64,000 nt of DNA from positions 728,501 through 792,500 of the forward strand of contig WAEK01000017.1 in assembly GCA_011634665.1 (NCBI GenBank). The letters are read 5' to 3'. Below the pieces are notes generated by a model. The model was not told the DNA's origin. It did no database searches and saw only the letters and a list, made by a program, of their open reading frames with translations. The position numbers were made by a program, and so were the translations under genes. The stretch comes from Mortierella sp. BCC40632. Lineage: Eukaryota; Mortierellomycota; Mortierellomycetes; Mortierellales; Mortierellaceae. This document shows, piece after piece, positions 24,880-36,805 of this stretch (the stretch's first letter is position 1; each line of letters begins with the position of its first letter).

Positions 24880-27800
24880 ATGGCCGATGCAGCATTCGAC
24901 TTTTTGGGCGAGGCAAGCATCCGCAACGCATCATCCACTGATGCATACCATGGTCATCCAAGTCAGGCACACGATGGTTCTTCAGAACCAGGCGCGGTGG
25001 CCTTAACCAATTCAGCCAAAGATGAAGATGCCTTTGCTGCGGCAGTATCAGTCTGGCGAGGTTAGGACTAAAAATTCACACTGGAACTCATGCCTTCGGG
25101 CGATCCGCTTGTCTGTGAAGGGAATATAAGAAGGGGAGTACCTTCAACCTGTTTCGTTAACACGAGTTTTATGGCTTGCTCTTGTTTTTGAATCCTAACC
25201 ACAGGAATCCAGCTTCCGGCGGTCCAGCAGGAGATGGATCGCCAGTCAGTCGAGCTTCTGGAGCAGCAGCAACTCAGCCTCGCAGGACGCAAGAAGCTAG
25301 CAGAGATGACTCGAGGTAATAGAGAACAACAGGTATCACTGCAACGACATGCTCTCTTTCGTATCAACTTGCCGATTACTTATGAGTTACGGTATGAGGA
25401 CCGTATATCCTAATTGCTAGAGTTTAAGAAGTCCTCGGACCAGGAAAAGCTTCAAAATCTCAAGGTGATACTGAAGGCATATCAAGCAGAGATCGATGCA
25501 ATCAATAAGCGTGAAAAATCGACATCTCAGGCGTTCCTTAGTGTCTACAACACTCTTGGACAAGCACCAGACCCTTCAAGGTTGTTGCAAGTAGCTGTGG
25601 TATGGCTATCCTCACTGTGTTTGGACCACCAAAAAGAAAAAAAAATCACAGAGTCCCATTAGTGTTCTCCACGTCATTCAGAGTGCTCAATCTGCATCTA
25701 ACACCAAAGGCCTTACTCTTCATAGGATCAAAGTAGTAAACTGGATGAAATCAGTTTACTACAAGCAGAGAACCTCAGGCTCAAAGAAGAAAACGCCAGT
25801 TTAGTCAAGCAAACAGCCAACCTTCGTGCCATGTCCAGCAACACGACAAAGTTACAGCAGCGGTTGACGCGATTGGAAACAAAGCAAGAGGAGACTATTC
25901 AGGAAAAGGTCAAAGAAAAGGAGCAGGCTTTCCGTGAAGAGTGGGAAGAAAAGATTCGCAGTGCAAAGGAGAGGTATAGTTAGCAATCCTCTTCTTGAAG
26001 GTTTGGAGCCAAGAAAATTCTGAAGAGTTCTTAGAACGGTGTAAATATTCATACTTGGACGTGAACTTTATGCTTTCGATATTAGGGAACATGATCTCCA
26101 ACGCCAGCTGAACCAAGCAAAGGATCAACTCAAGGCCCTCAAACACTCCAATGAATCTACACAGGCAACATTGGTGGATCATTCCCAAAAGTATGAGGAG
26201 GAAGTTGTTGCCAAGTTGGCCGAGCTTGATATTGTACTTATGGATTACGAGCGCGCCAATGGCAGGATATCGGAATTGGAAGGTCAGAATGAGTTGCTTC
26301 GGGACCAGTTGGAGGGTATGCAAGGACGCGGTATTGATAACGAAAGGTAGGAGCAAATTCCTCCCTTTTTACAGAGCAGATTGATATTAGCTAGTCTGGA
26401 GTATGTATTGGATCGAACCTCTACTAATGAGTGGTGAGCTATGTCGATAACTAGGGCTACATTTTTGGAACAGACAATCGAGAGACAGGAGACAGAGCTC
26501 CAGCAACTTACCACAGCACTAGAGAACCTCAAATCTACTTCAGCGGTAAGCGGACCAAAACAATCCCCATTTTGGTGGCCACAATCCCTACATTATTTTC
26601 AGTGGGTGATGTCCTAATACGCTATATCCCTCTACTCCTATTTTTTTCTGTACGGATACGATAGAAACAAACATCAACATTGGAACGCAAGACAACGGCA
26701 TTACAACGTGAAATTCAAGAAAAGACAGAAGAGATTGAGGTGCTAAAGCGCAAGCTCGAACACTTTAAGGATTATGAAACCGTTAAAAGCGAACTTGAAG
26801 TTCTAAAGGTAAAGCTGAAGTGCAGTTGCTCTAGTTTGATACGTGTTTCGATACGGGTGGCTGACACCTCTAAATATTGTTTTTCAACCTCACTTTTCTG
26901 TTGTGGTTTTACCTCACGCTTAGTATATCGAATTCTCTGGGTCCAGAGGTGTGGACGATGACGATGACTGGGATGAGCGCGTGTTGACCTTGGCTTCGAA
27001 GAATCTGGAAAAGCCACTAGAAGTTCTCATGGCGGAAAAGAACCGCAAGCTTGAGAACGACTTGACTGAGCTTAAGGTCCAACACGAGGCTCAGAGTTCG
27101 GAACTAGAGGACATCAAGACACGCCATGAAATCTCTACTCGTCAACTTGGATCACAAATGGAGCTGATTCAACGTTTGGAAGAAGATATTACACGACTGA
27201 ATCAATCCTCAGGAACAGGAAGCGGCGGCCCCGGTATCGGTAACAGTGGCGGGCTTAATGGTGGAGTAGGTTTTCATCCTACATCGCCACCCTTCGGTAA
27301 AACGTTTGGTGGAGAAGTCGTTGGAGGAGTCACTCTTGGACCTATTTTGCCAACCACACCTCGTACTCCAGGCTATCCCCCTTCGACACCACTGATGTAT
27401 GATACGCCTAATGCAGGAGGTTTAATGCCAGCCTCGGCATCTGGTACATCATTGTCATCGTCATCGGGGGTATCTACTGACCATGGTATCCTGCCTATTG
27501 TAACAAGTCAACGCGACCGGTTCCGTCAACGCAACAGTGAGTTGGAAGAGCAACTTCGCCAACAATCGGAGCAAATTTCGAATCTCAAGAATGAGACAAG
27601 TCAATTGCAGCGGGACAACTTGAAGCTTTATGAAAAAGTCAAGTATATGCAGTCCTATCGCGGCGAGTCACCTGGTGCCGGAGTGGGATCGGGATCCGCA
27701 AGTACGATCATCGACTTTGCGACGCCGTTTAGGGGTGTTGCAAGCAGTAGCAACCAAAGTGGCGCTGGTATCGTAGGACGATCGGGTCAGTACAAGAAAA

Positions 27801-28260
27801 ACGATGGTGATGATCTTCAGATGCAGTCTCTTGACCCAACGGACCGATACCGAAACATGTATGAAGAAAGCATGAACCCGTTCGAGGCTTTCCACAAGAA
27901 GGTATGTTGCACTTTAGTCTGCTGCCGTTTTTTTTTTTTTTTTTTATCTAGCCATTGCAAATACTCCGATACTATCCATATCTGACGTTGGCCATCTTCT
28001 TCTTCAACCTGCTTTTGGTGAATGAACTATAGGAGGAGAGCCGTCGATTCAACCAAATGACGCCAGCGGATAAGGCGATGCTGACGATGAGTCGACTAGT
28101 TCTAACCAACAAATGGACAAGAACCATGTTAGTTGCGTATACAATGGGTCTGCATTTCCTGATGGTTGTCATGCTCTACAAAATGAGTGCATGGGAAGAG
28201 TGTAGGCATGACCACGAGACACCCAATGATGCCAACCCTATCATGCCTTCAGATGACTAG
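24880..28260 (+). CDS. COY1: CASP/Coy1-type Golgi golgin
   Basis: Tail-anchored coiled-coil protein of Golgi membranes (human CASP from CUX1, yeast Coy1) that works in retrograde intra-Golgi transport. Exons 24880-25060, 25205-25315, 25421-25599, 25726-25973, 26086-26346, 26455-26545, 26665-26808, 26924-27901, 28033-28260 give 806 residues. Residues 60-470 are almost all heptad coiled coil (LQAENLRLKEENASLVKQ, LEQTIERQETELQQL, LKRKLEHFKDYETVKSEL). A Gly/Ser/Pro-rich gap at about 490-590 is followed by another coil (RDRFRQRNSELEEQLRQQ). The conserved tail has RYRNMYEESMNPFEAFHKKE, then TPADKAMLTMSRLVLTNKWTRT, and a single membrane helix at about 765-785 (AYTMGLHFLMVVMLYKM). That end is diagnostic for CASP. 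Confidence 0.94.
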
Positions 28261-28450
28261 AAACACTCTCAAAAAAGAAAAAATATAAATATAAATATAT
28301 CCGCATAAAAAAAGCAAAAGACTCTTCCACCAGGTTAACAAAAATCTATTTATTACAGTGATGAATGGAGGGAGGAAAAAAAAATAAACAATGCAAAAAA
28401 AAGACTATTACACAAGGAGCCGGGCAGTAGCCTGGCGACAACACAGTTGT

Positions 28451-31400
28451 TTAACCGCGCTTTCCCTTCATCTTGTTCATCTTCTTCAACCGCGTCTCGG
28501 CATTCTTCTCTCCTTGATCGGCCTCGAGTCCACTCATAATACCCTTGATACGAGCACTGTACTCGGAATCCTTCTCGCGCTGGACTCGTAGCTTCTCGCG
28601 AGCCACGAACTGAGCATCCTTGCGCAACTCGCGAACAGCTCCCTTCTTCTCCTTCTTGTATTGGACTTGCAGCTTGTGAGCCTGAGCACGCTCCACATCT
28701 GGGTCGTAATGCTTGTCGATCGAATAGCCTTCTTCGAACTTGGGTACATAGGATGCAATTGGAACAGGTTTGTGGGCCTGGAGTTTCAATGGTGCACGAC
28801 CCTCTGTGGCAAAAGTGGTCAACTTTTCAATACGATCCTGTGCTTGCTCAATTTGGGTCTTGAGGGCTGATGGAAGTTGGTCCAATGACAAGAGTGTCTT
28901 GAGCAAACTAGAGGGTGCCTCAAACATTTCCTTGAATGCACTGGATGTGGAGTAGAGAAGAGCAAAGTTGAGAAGAATATCTACAGTCTCAGCCATTACA
29001 GAGACCCTAACAAGGAGAGAAAGGAAGAATAGGTGAATACGTTAGTGAAATTCAAAAGTCATTGAAGTAATCCTAGGATGTGCAAAAAACCGAAAAGATA
29101 TATGTGTATGGACAGAGATAACACATACTTGAAATTCTTGGCCAATGAACCTTCCTTCATCGTGAAGAGTGCAGCAGACACAGGCTTGATTTTGGTCGAT
29201 TTCAGATCCTCTGCAGTCATTTGCAATGCTGGCTTGTTGATCTCAACGATTGGGAAGACTCCCTTCCATGAGCTTTCATCTTTAAATGTATCCTTGGGTG
29301 CCAAATGGACCAAGGAGCTGCACAAAAAGTTCATCACTTCGGGGACAATACGTTTCGACAAAGCTTGATAGCTCAAGAAAAGTCGGCAGAGCATCAATCC
29401 CGAAATAGTATCCTTGATGGCAGCAGTCTGACATTGTCCAAGGTACTGACTCATCAAGAACTGAGCTGGTGTAATAACTTGATGTTGGAAATCCGATGTT
29501 GAGTAGATCTTTCCAAGGATATGAAGGAAAGTCAACTTTTCAGCCTTAGGGAATCCTGAACGCGTTCCTGATCCCAAATCCTTCACTAGCTCCTCCTCAA
29601 ATGCGCCCAGAAGCTCAAGGTTGCATGATGTCGCAAAGTCGCCAAGCTGGGAAGTCATTGCATAGATGTGGCGGACAAGCTTGCCCAAAACCTCTGTTGG
29701 GTGTTCAGATTCAGTAGACGCGATCTGCATCATGTATTCGATAAGGATGGGATAAAAGATTTGCATCTTCTCCTTGTTCTGTACCGAAAGCTTGGGGTGG
29801 TGGAGAGCACGAATACGATGCACTACCGTGGGTACGTCCTGGAGTGCAATGTCCTCGATAATGGCCATAAAGTCTTCGAATGAAGTCGGGCAAGGGAAGG
29901 TGAAGGGCAGCTCTGATGCTGCCGCAAGGGCATCGGCACTCGCAGCTGAGGACTTTCCACTCTTGACTGCCTTTTTGGACTTGGGCACACTCGACATATC
30001 ATTCATATCATCATCCTCGTCTTCATCTTCATCATCTGAAGCGGCTTTAGTGGTTGACTTGCCTTCTTCCATGTCCAGGTCCGAGAAGTAGTCATCTGAA
30101 TCACCATCTTCCTCTTCATCCTCTTCGTCCTCTTCGTCCTCGTCGTCCTCCTCATCTTCGTCCTCCTCACTCTCGCCATCTTCGTCCTCGTCCTCGCCAT
30201 CTTCTTCCTCTTCCTCTTCGTCGCTCTCTGCTTGAGCAGCTGCCCTGGCACGTTTCTTGCTGGGCATCCTGCCAGGCTTGGCCGTAATCATCACATCTCC
30301 ACCTCGAGCATCAACACCGGCTCCGAGACCAAACTCATCGTCCTCATTCAAGAAATCATCTCCAAGATCGTCCGCTGTTGGCACAGCCTTTCTCCTCTTT
30401 TTGTAACCTCCAACCTCCTTGTCATCTTCCTCTGTGGCGAGTCCTTCCATGCGGCGTTTACGTGCCTTCTCAGCCTTCTCGAGTTTCTCAGCCTCTTCCT
30501 GAGCTGCCTCCTCTTCGGTCTTCAAACGATCTTGGGGTTTGGCTCTTCTCTCGAATGCGAGCTCTCTGATATGTTGATCATAGCTGTCGTCAAAGCCCTT
30601 GTCGAGAACTTCCCGGTCAGACTTCAGCTTTTCCTTCTCTTCATCTGCCATACGATCCAAAGCACGGTTAACGGTTGCTTGCTGAGATGGAAGAGGTGCT
30701 CGCTTGGGTCGACGATCCTCAGCATCAGGGTTACTGAATCCCAAGAGTCCACGGATTCCCTCCAGCTCGTCATCCAGTTCCTTTGTGATGTCCAACATTT
30801 CCTCTTTTTCCTTCTGACGCTCGTACTTGTGGAACTTGGATTTGGCGATAACCTCCTTCATGATTTCAGCCTTGGACTTTGGACGACCATCCTCCTCCTC
30901 GGGCTCAGCCTCGTCAAATCCTCCGAAATGGCTGCGACTGACAATGTCACTACCGATAGCACCACGATCACCCTCATCATCATCCGAGAATCCAAGTTCT
31001 GTCTCATCAAAGGTATCGAGTCCCGCAAGCGATTGTCCATAATGTGTAAGATCTGCCTCTTCCTCCAAGTTGAACATAGCACCGCCTTTGGTTTTGCTTT
31101 GCTTTTCACGCGTGAAACGCTCCAACATCTTTTCTTCAGGTGTCATGTTGGGATTGCTTTCTCCAAAACGCCTATCGACCAATCCTCCAGCCTTTTTCTT
31201 CTTTTGGAGTTCCTGGAGCAGAGTCTTCCGGCGCTATTGCAGATCATAGAGGTAACAGGAGCAGGTCCAAATTTTGGGTGAGTACCAATATTGTTTTCTA
31301 GATTCAAAAAGGTAGAGTCGCTGGAGGGTTCCCTTTTTTTTTTTTTTTTTTTTTTTGGTAGACAGAGAACTGGTACTTACGTTCTCCTCTCCAACTTGCT

Positions 31401-31659
31401 TGGACAAGGTTGGCTTCCCTTGGACGCCCTTAATCTTGCGTCCAAGAATATCGTGCTTCTGGCGAGTGACCTTCATCTCGAAGGGGTTCATGGACTCTCG
31501 AATGTGTTCAAGCTTCTTGTTGAGATCATTCTTTGCACTTGCTGCTGTGGGGCGACCTTTTTTTCTGTCCTTCTTGCTAAGCGAGGCCCGTGATTTGGGT
31601 CCAATAGCGCCTGCCTCCTTGAGCGAGGACTTGAGGCGGTACAGAGCCGACTTTGCCAT
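28451..31659 (-). CDS. NOP14: NOP14, small-subunit processome protein
   Basis: Nucleolar protein needed for 18S rRNA maturation and 40S assembly; partner of Noc4 and Emg1. Exons 31659-31381, 31233-29129, 29006-28451 give 979 residues. Marks of the family are NPFEMKVTRQKHDILGRKIKG and QVGEENRRKTLLQELQ near the N-terminus, then GGLVDRRFGESNPNMTPEEKMLERFTRE (written here in parts: GGLVDRRFGESN and MTPEEKMLERF). A long Asp/Glu run covers about 410-510, and a helical C-terminal region begins at LPFTFPCPTSFEDFMAI. The C-terminus is basic (KDAQFVAREKLRVQREKD, KMNKMKGKRG). It converges with CASP (190 bases apart) and diverges from CDK10. Confidence 0.95.
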
Positions 31660-32131
31660 ATCCTCGAATGGGGGAGAGTGATGGAGAAAATGGCCAAATG
31701 GAAGCGATCACTGAGTGCCCATGCTTTCGCCTCAAAAAAAAAAAAAAAAAAAAAAAAACCTGCAAACAGTCAGCCACCACGAGCCATTGAGTGACTGTCA
31801 TCGAGGTACGAATCCAAAGTGCCTGAGAACTTTTAATGCTTTCACCCCGCCAAGGCTACTGTGTTTGACATGGCCTAGATATCCTGGCTGCAGCTACTGT
31901 ATCCAGCAAGTGGATATCAACCACAGCTTAAAGCAGCGCCCTGCTGCACCAGGTTTTGGTAGAGTGAGGCCCAATAGGGGATGAGCTTGATTGAGTAGCA
32001 ACAAAAAGATTAAACGGTGAACATCTAGCGTGGAATGAGAGTCGAAAATACAATAAATCGCACTTCGAAAGATGAGAATGGATATCACCAAGGTCTTGCT
32101 GAATAGAAGAGAGAGTCTTTAATGAGTTGCA
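31660..32131. promoter_or_regulatory. Divergent promoter of NOP14 and CDK10
   Basis: Only 472 bases separate the two starts. An A24 run at 31735-31758 lies near the NOP14 start. No other gene. Confidence 0.55.
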
Positions 32132-34516
32132 ATGATGTTGGGGAGAACAGCCATTGAGATGTTGTCCCTACACCATTGCAACTCATTACTTGTTAGTAGA
32201 CCCCTTTCAGGAATCCCTGTGATGCCGCAGGTCTCATTGGACCACAAGCCACTACATTTTACTCGGACCTCTGTAATGTCCATCAGTCGCTCTTCTCGAC
32301 ATCACATCGATAATACCAATAGTCTCGCGCCTGAGGTTTCTGCTAATTCCATGAGTAATACTCAGACTTCCAAGAATCCCACCCTTCAAGAAATGAGCAC
32401 TCGCACAGATGGCCCTAGTCAGAATGGAGCAGAGAAAGATATAGAAAAAGATGAGGGTCGTTCTAGTATCTTCAGCACAAAAGGAGGCGACGGTCCAGGA
32501 CTTATAGAAGACGACAAACGAGGCAACCGCATGAACCCCACGACCACAGAGCATACCTCAGCACAAGAGCATGGTCGACCATCGAACAGTAATACCGGCA
32601 ATAGCAGCCACAGGAATGAAAAGTCTCGGTCCAATCAACCCAACCAAGGCAATAGAGATGATAACAAAGATCGACATATGGATGTTGACTCAAATCGAAG
32701 GCCGCAGCAGCAGCGAGATACTTATGAGCGACATAGAGGCACCACTAGAGGTGTAAGGGATGGGGCTGGTGAACGGGAGAGTCGCTCCTCACACTCGCAG
32801 CCTAATAGAGACCGGGACTCTAATAGAGACAACCGCCACCATCATTCTGCATCGCAATCAACTGCATCACGACATCAGCAAAGCAAAGAAGGTCCGAATA
32901 CCAGTAGAGATAAACCACAGCATGGCAACAAGGACAACAAAGAATCAAAAGACAACAAACATGGCAAGGATCAGCAAGCTAATAAACCATTGGCAGAAAA
33001 CACGGCATCGGCATCTTCCAACGCACTCTCAAGACCAGATCCATTCAGTCTTCTTTCAATCACCGGGCGAACAGGCAACTTGAACCCGAACAAAGCGTTC
33101 CTCGGCACGTCTCGCGTGGTGGATGATTTTGAGAAGCTCAACAAGATCGGAGAGGGCACCTATGGCGTTGTGTAGTAAGTCGACCTCTTTTACGTTGTTA
33201 CTTCGCCTCAGTATGAGAACCTCTTCCCAGATTATCTAACGGATGGAACATGTTCTAAAAAGTCGTGCAAAGGATAAAAAAACCAATGAGATTGTGGCAC
33301 TCAAACGAATCCGTATGGAGAGAGAAAGCGATGGTCTCCCTATATCCTCGCTGCGCGAAATCAAGTTGCTCAAGACACTTCGCCACGACAATATTGTCCT
33401 AGTTAAAGATGTAGTCGTCGGGAACGATTTAGACCAGATTTTTCTCGTCATGGAGTACTGTGAACAGGTATGGATCGAGATCGAAGAATGATATGAACTC
33501 AAGATTATTAATTCTTTCGGTGTGTACGGTGTTCTGATAGAGACTTGTCTTCTTGCTCCTTAGGATCTTACAGTACTTATGGACAATGTAAAACAACCGT
33601 ATGCACCATCGGAAGGTAATGTTATTTTCTGACTCAGAAGGCAGTACCATTCTTTAATGATACAGAGCAGAAAATTTGACGCGCTTCCTTTTCGATATCA
33701 TTTGAAAATACCAGTCAAGTGTCTGATGTACCAGCTGTTGAAGGGAATTGAATACTGCCATGATCACTATGTTATTCATCGAGACCTGAAGCTCTCTAAT
33801 CTGCTCCTGAATGCCCAAGGAATCCTCAAGATCGGTAAATCTCGGGGGTCTGTGCCTTTATTATTTCAATGGGTCTTGTTTTGTATAATGCTAATTACTC
33901 ATTTATTCCCTATCTCAACCAAAAATAGCCGACTTTGGTTTGGCCCGTTCTTTTGGACTACCGTCAAGGCCCATGACTCCCAAGGTCGTGACATTGTGGT
34001 ATCGAGCGCCTGAGCTACTTTTTGGCGATCTCAACTACACTACAGCTGTGGATATGTGGTCAGCAGGATGTATCTTTGGAGAGCTTTTGAAACATGCCCC
34101 ACTACTTCCAGGAAAGGTAGAGAAGCAGCAGGTGGACCTAATTATTGATCTCCTCGGAACACCACACGAAAAAATATGGCAAGGATTCAACAAACTTCCG
34201 ATGGCTAGCATCAAGCTCCCAGAACAAAGGTAAGCCCCTTGTCAAATTCATCGTCAAAGCAGTGATGGAAAAGGATGTGCATTGTGCTTACTGTTTGACG
34301 GATGGACACAGATATAGCAATCTCAAGAACAAGTTCCCTAATATTACGGATGCGACGAGATCACTTTTGAGCGGACTCTTGACATATGACCCGAAGAAGA
34401 GATTGTCGGTCAAACAGGCACTTGCTCATCCATACTTTATCGAAGCACCTCCAGCCAAGCACCCATCGCTACTCCCCACACACCCTGAAATCAGGAATCT
34501 TATAAACACTAGGTAA
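32132..34516 (+). CDS. CDK10: CDK10 (PISSLRE) cyclin-dependent kinase with long disordered N-terminus
   Basis: Ser/Thr kinase of the CDK10 group, nuclear, paired with cyclin M in animals. Exons 32132-33174, 33263-33467, 33564-33615, 33715-33834, 33929-34229, 34312-34516 give 641 residues. The kinase domain starts at about 332 ([18 protein letters not shown]). VALKRI holds the ATP lysine, and [11 protein letters not shown] is the exact signature helix. [45 protein letters not shown] and [13 protein letters not shown] follow; the activation Thr sits in VVTLWYR context. [18 protein letters not shown] closes the domain. The first 330 residues are Ser/Asn/Gln/Arg/His-rich and disordered, absent from animal CDK10. 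The true start may be one of several in-frame ATGs (32135, 32276), because conservation begins only at the kinase domain. Confidence 0.93.
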
Positions 34517-34912
34517 GGAAGGACTAGACTCCCACAGGGTCAGCCAAGTAGAACTGATTGCCTTCAAGGTATGGTATGTGTTTTATTTTTCTGACAACAA
34601 GAGAAGATTCTGACCTTCTGTAACATGATCTCTTTCCCCCATGAACCCCGATATCCATGCCAAAAGAAACGAAGAGAACCCTAAACTAAAGCGACACCCA
34701 GCAGGAGAAGATACAGAGAGTATGAGCAACGCCCGAAAGAGGATGAGGTGAATTCAGCTCGATAAATAAAAGAATACCCAGTGTTTGACCGAAACACATT
34801 TTCGGCATTTTTTTTTTTTTTTAAAAAAAAAAAAAAGGAAGGGGAAGGCACGTGCTCTTCTGTCCAAAAGATCCAACATTCGCACGCATTGCTTGAGAGT
34901 CCAACGATCGCC
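34517..34912. other. Intergenic, CDK10 3' region
   Basis: No gene. A T15/A14 junction at 34808-34836 forms a perfect A/T palindrome and lies 75 bases before the next start codon. Confidence 0.5.
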
Positions 34913-36805
34913 ATGTCATGCCTTCATCATTCATGTCGTTGGAAACAAGGTTACTCGAATAGCATGATTACTTCAAGGAACAGGTTACCCATCGGGACCC
35001 ATCAACATGTGCTCTTTTCTCTTCAGTGGAATCCAACCTGTCAAATGCGCTGCACCGCGCGATTCCAAACCAGGATATCAACTCCACCTCCTTCAAGACG
35101 CCTCCACATGGCGCTCCCGTTCGGCCGCCGCGCTCAGTCGAGCGTAAGCAGCGCCATCTCGATAGGAAACCATGGGCACCACAGCCTTTCGCCGTACCCG
35201 GATCATTGTAGAACATTCTCTTCAATCTATACCATTTCAGTTCCTGCCTCGTCATCATCCTTATTACGGCTATTCCAACCCGTTCGTTTTGCGGCGCTTG
35301 AATGTATATCCGCCCCAAGGTCCCATCACCATCGACTTTACTCTACAACATCAGCGCTGCCACCCGAGGACCCTTATTCTACTCTTGAAACACCAGCCGA
35401 ATTTTCGCACTGCAGGAATCCCGTTCAGCTCGAGAAGAACATCACATCCTATCTCATTAGTCACCCTGAGCCGAGTGAACGGGCGTTGGTCGCAATGCTT
35501 GACGCATGTGCTGGGATTTGCCAATCCGGGTCATACCATCAGCATCGCTCATCATCAGGGGATTCCGTCTCTAAGGCTTGGAAAAAGTCCAACAATACCC
35601 GGCGGCATTCCGCGGAGCAAAGGACGACAACTCATGGAGGCACACCAGGGATTGACATGGGAACTGGCGTTAGCACAAAGCCTGGGCTTTTACAAGCTGT
35701 CCTAGGCTCATTTGATTTTACCCCTAACCAGACATTCAAAATCGCCTGTGATATTCACGACATTATCGCCATTCGTTGCTTCCCTTCAGGACACCCATCT
35801 ACGACCGTATCGAACGCGTTCTTAAATGTCTGTGCTATCACTGGAGAGTTTGAGAAGGCTGTTCAGGTCTTGAATGACATGAGTCGCTCTTCGCAAGGGG
35901 ATGCCAAACCAGATCTGAAAACATTTCGTTTTGTCCTCATAAGTGCAGCTGCATACAAACACAAGATGTTTCCCAGATCTCATCAGACCAGCCACAACCA
36001 TGGAGAGAAAAACAGTTACCAAGGAGCTGGGGTAGCGACAAAGCCAGGGGCAGGCATGACATTGGTGGAATATGAGGCAAAAGTGCAGGAAGTGATTGAG
36101 ATGGGTGTCCATCTATTGTCCCGACAAACGCGAGTTGCCTTTGCCGTAAAGATGGGTTTGGGAGGACTCGCTGGCGCGGCTGTCGGCAAGTTTGCCATGC
36201 TGAGCGTCATGGCCCTTCCCAGCTCGCGATCCCTCTTTAGGGGTCAAGATGTTGGCGATGCCCATAGTCTTGAGATTCCAGAGATGGACGGCACTCCTGT
36301 GGACGGGACAATGACTCAATTACCGTTGCAGAGCGACCTGCATATAGACAGTGTTTTGCATATGCTAGCCACTCAAGAGATCGCGATTGGGATTGGACTC
36401 GTTGCGGGAATGTTGACTACTGGGTACTTTATCCTTGGAGTCACTCGTCCTTTGCCTCAAGCACGACCATCAGGGAGGACCCTTGCCACAGCTTCTTCCT
36501 CTTCCCCTTCCTCTTCCTCTTCTTCCTTCTCAGAGCCTTTGACTCGGTCATCAGCAGAGAGTGGAACAGAAGGAGAAGCAGAGAGAGTCAAGAGGTCAGA
36601 AGCAAGGCAGGCGCTATCGGCTCTGCCTTCTCCTTCGGAGGATTCCCGACAGCAGCACGGACAACAGCCCCGACGACAGTCCCATAGGAATGCAGAGCAC
36701 TCGCTGCCTAGGGCCAAAATGTTTGGCCTTTACTTTCCAGACCTTGCGACAATTGACAAGCAGGAGATTCGGGATTATCTTTGTAGCATTGCTAAGCCCC
36801 AGTGA
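34913..36805 (+). CDS. PPR-like, probably mitochondrial membrane protein (unrecognised)
   Basis: Single-exon frame of 630 residues. I do not recognise a named family. The N-terminus is rich in Arg, His and Ser with almost no acidic residues for about 120 residues, consistent with a mitochondrial presequence. The middle (about 225-345) has helix-turn-helix character: STTVSNAFLNVCAITGEFEK, then AVQVLNDM and KPDLKTFRFVLISAAAYK, the spacing of a pentatricopeptide repeat pair. Two hydrophobic segments follow: about 405-435 (GLGGLAGAAVGKFAMLSVMA) and about 490-512 (IAIGIGLVAGMLTTGYFILG). A Ser-rich linker separates these from a conserved-looking end (GLYFPDLATIDKQEIRDYL). The ATG at 34913 was chosen because the open frame upstream is homopolymer DNA. 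A role in mitochondrial RNA handling is inference only. Confidence 0.7.
   Translation: MSCLHHSCRWKQGYSNSMITSRNRLPIGTHQHVLFSLQWNPTCQMRCTARFQTRISTPPPSRRLHMALPFGRRAQSSVSSAISIGNHGHHSLSPYPDHCRTFSSIYTISVPASSSSLLRLFQPVRFAALECISAPRSHHHRLYSTTSALPPEDPYSTLETPAEFSHCRNPVQLEKNITSYLISHPEPSERALVAMLDACAGICQSGSYHQHRSSSGDSVSKAWKKSNNTRRHSAEQRTTTHGGTPGIDMGTGVSTKPGLLQAVLGSFDFTPNQTFKIACDIHDIIAIRCFPSGHPSTTVSNAFLNVCAITGEFEKAVQVLNDMSRSSQGDAKPDLKTFRFVLISAAAYKHKMFPRSHQTSHNHGEKNSYQGAGVATKPGAGMTLVEYEAKVQEVIEMGVHLLSRQTRVAFAVKMGLGGLAGAAVGKFAMLSVMALPSSRSLFRGQDVGDAHSLEIPEMDGTPVDGTMTQLPLQSDLHIDSVLHMLATQEIAIGIGLVAGMLTTGYFILGVTRPLPQARPSGRTLATASSSSPSSSSSSFSEPLTRSSAESGTEGEAERVKRSEARQALSALPSPSEDSRQQHGQQPRRQSHRNAEHSLPRAKMFGLYFPDLATIDKQEIRDYLCSIAKPQ

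Noticed and set aside
30232..31281. A 349-residue open frame on the + strand
   Set aside because: It is antisense to the NOP14 coding exon, where the acidic repeats keep all frames open.
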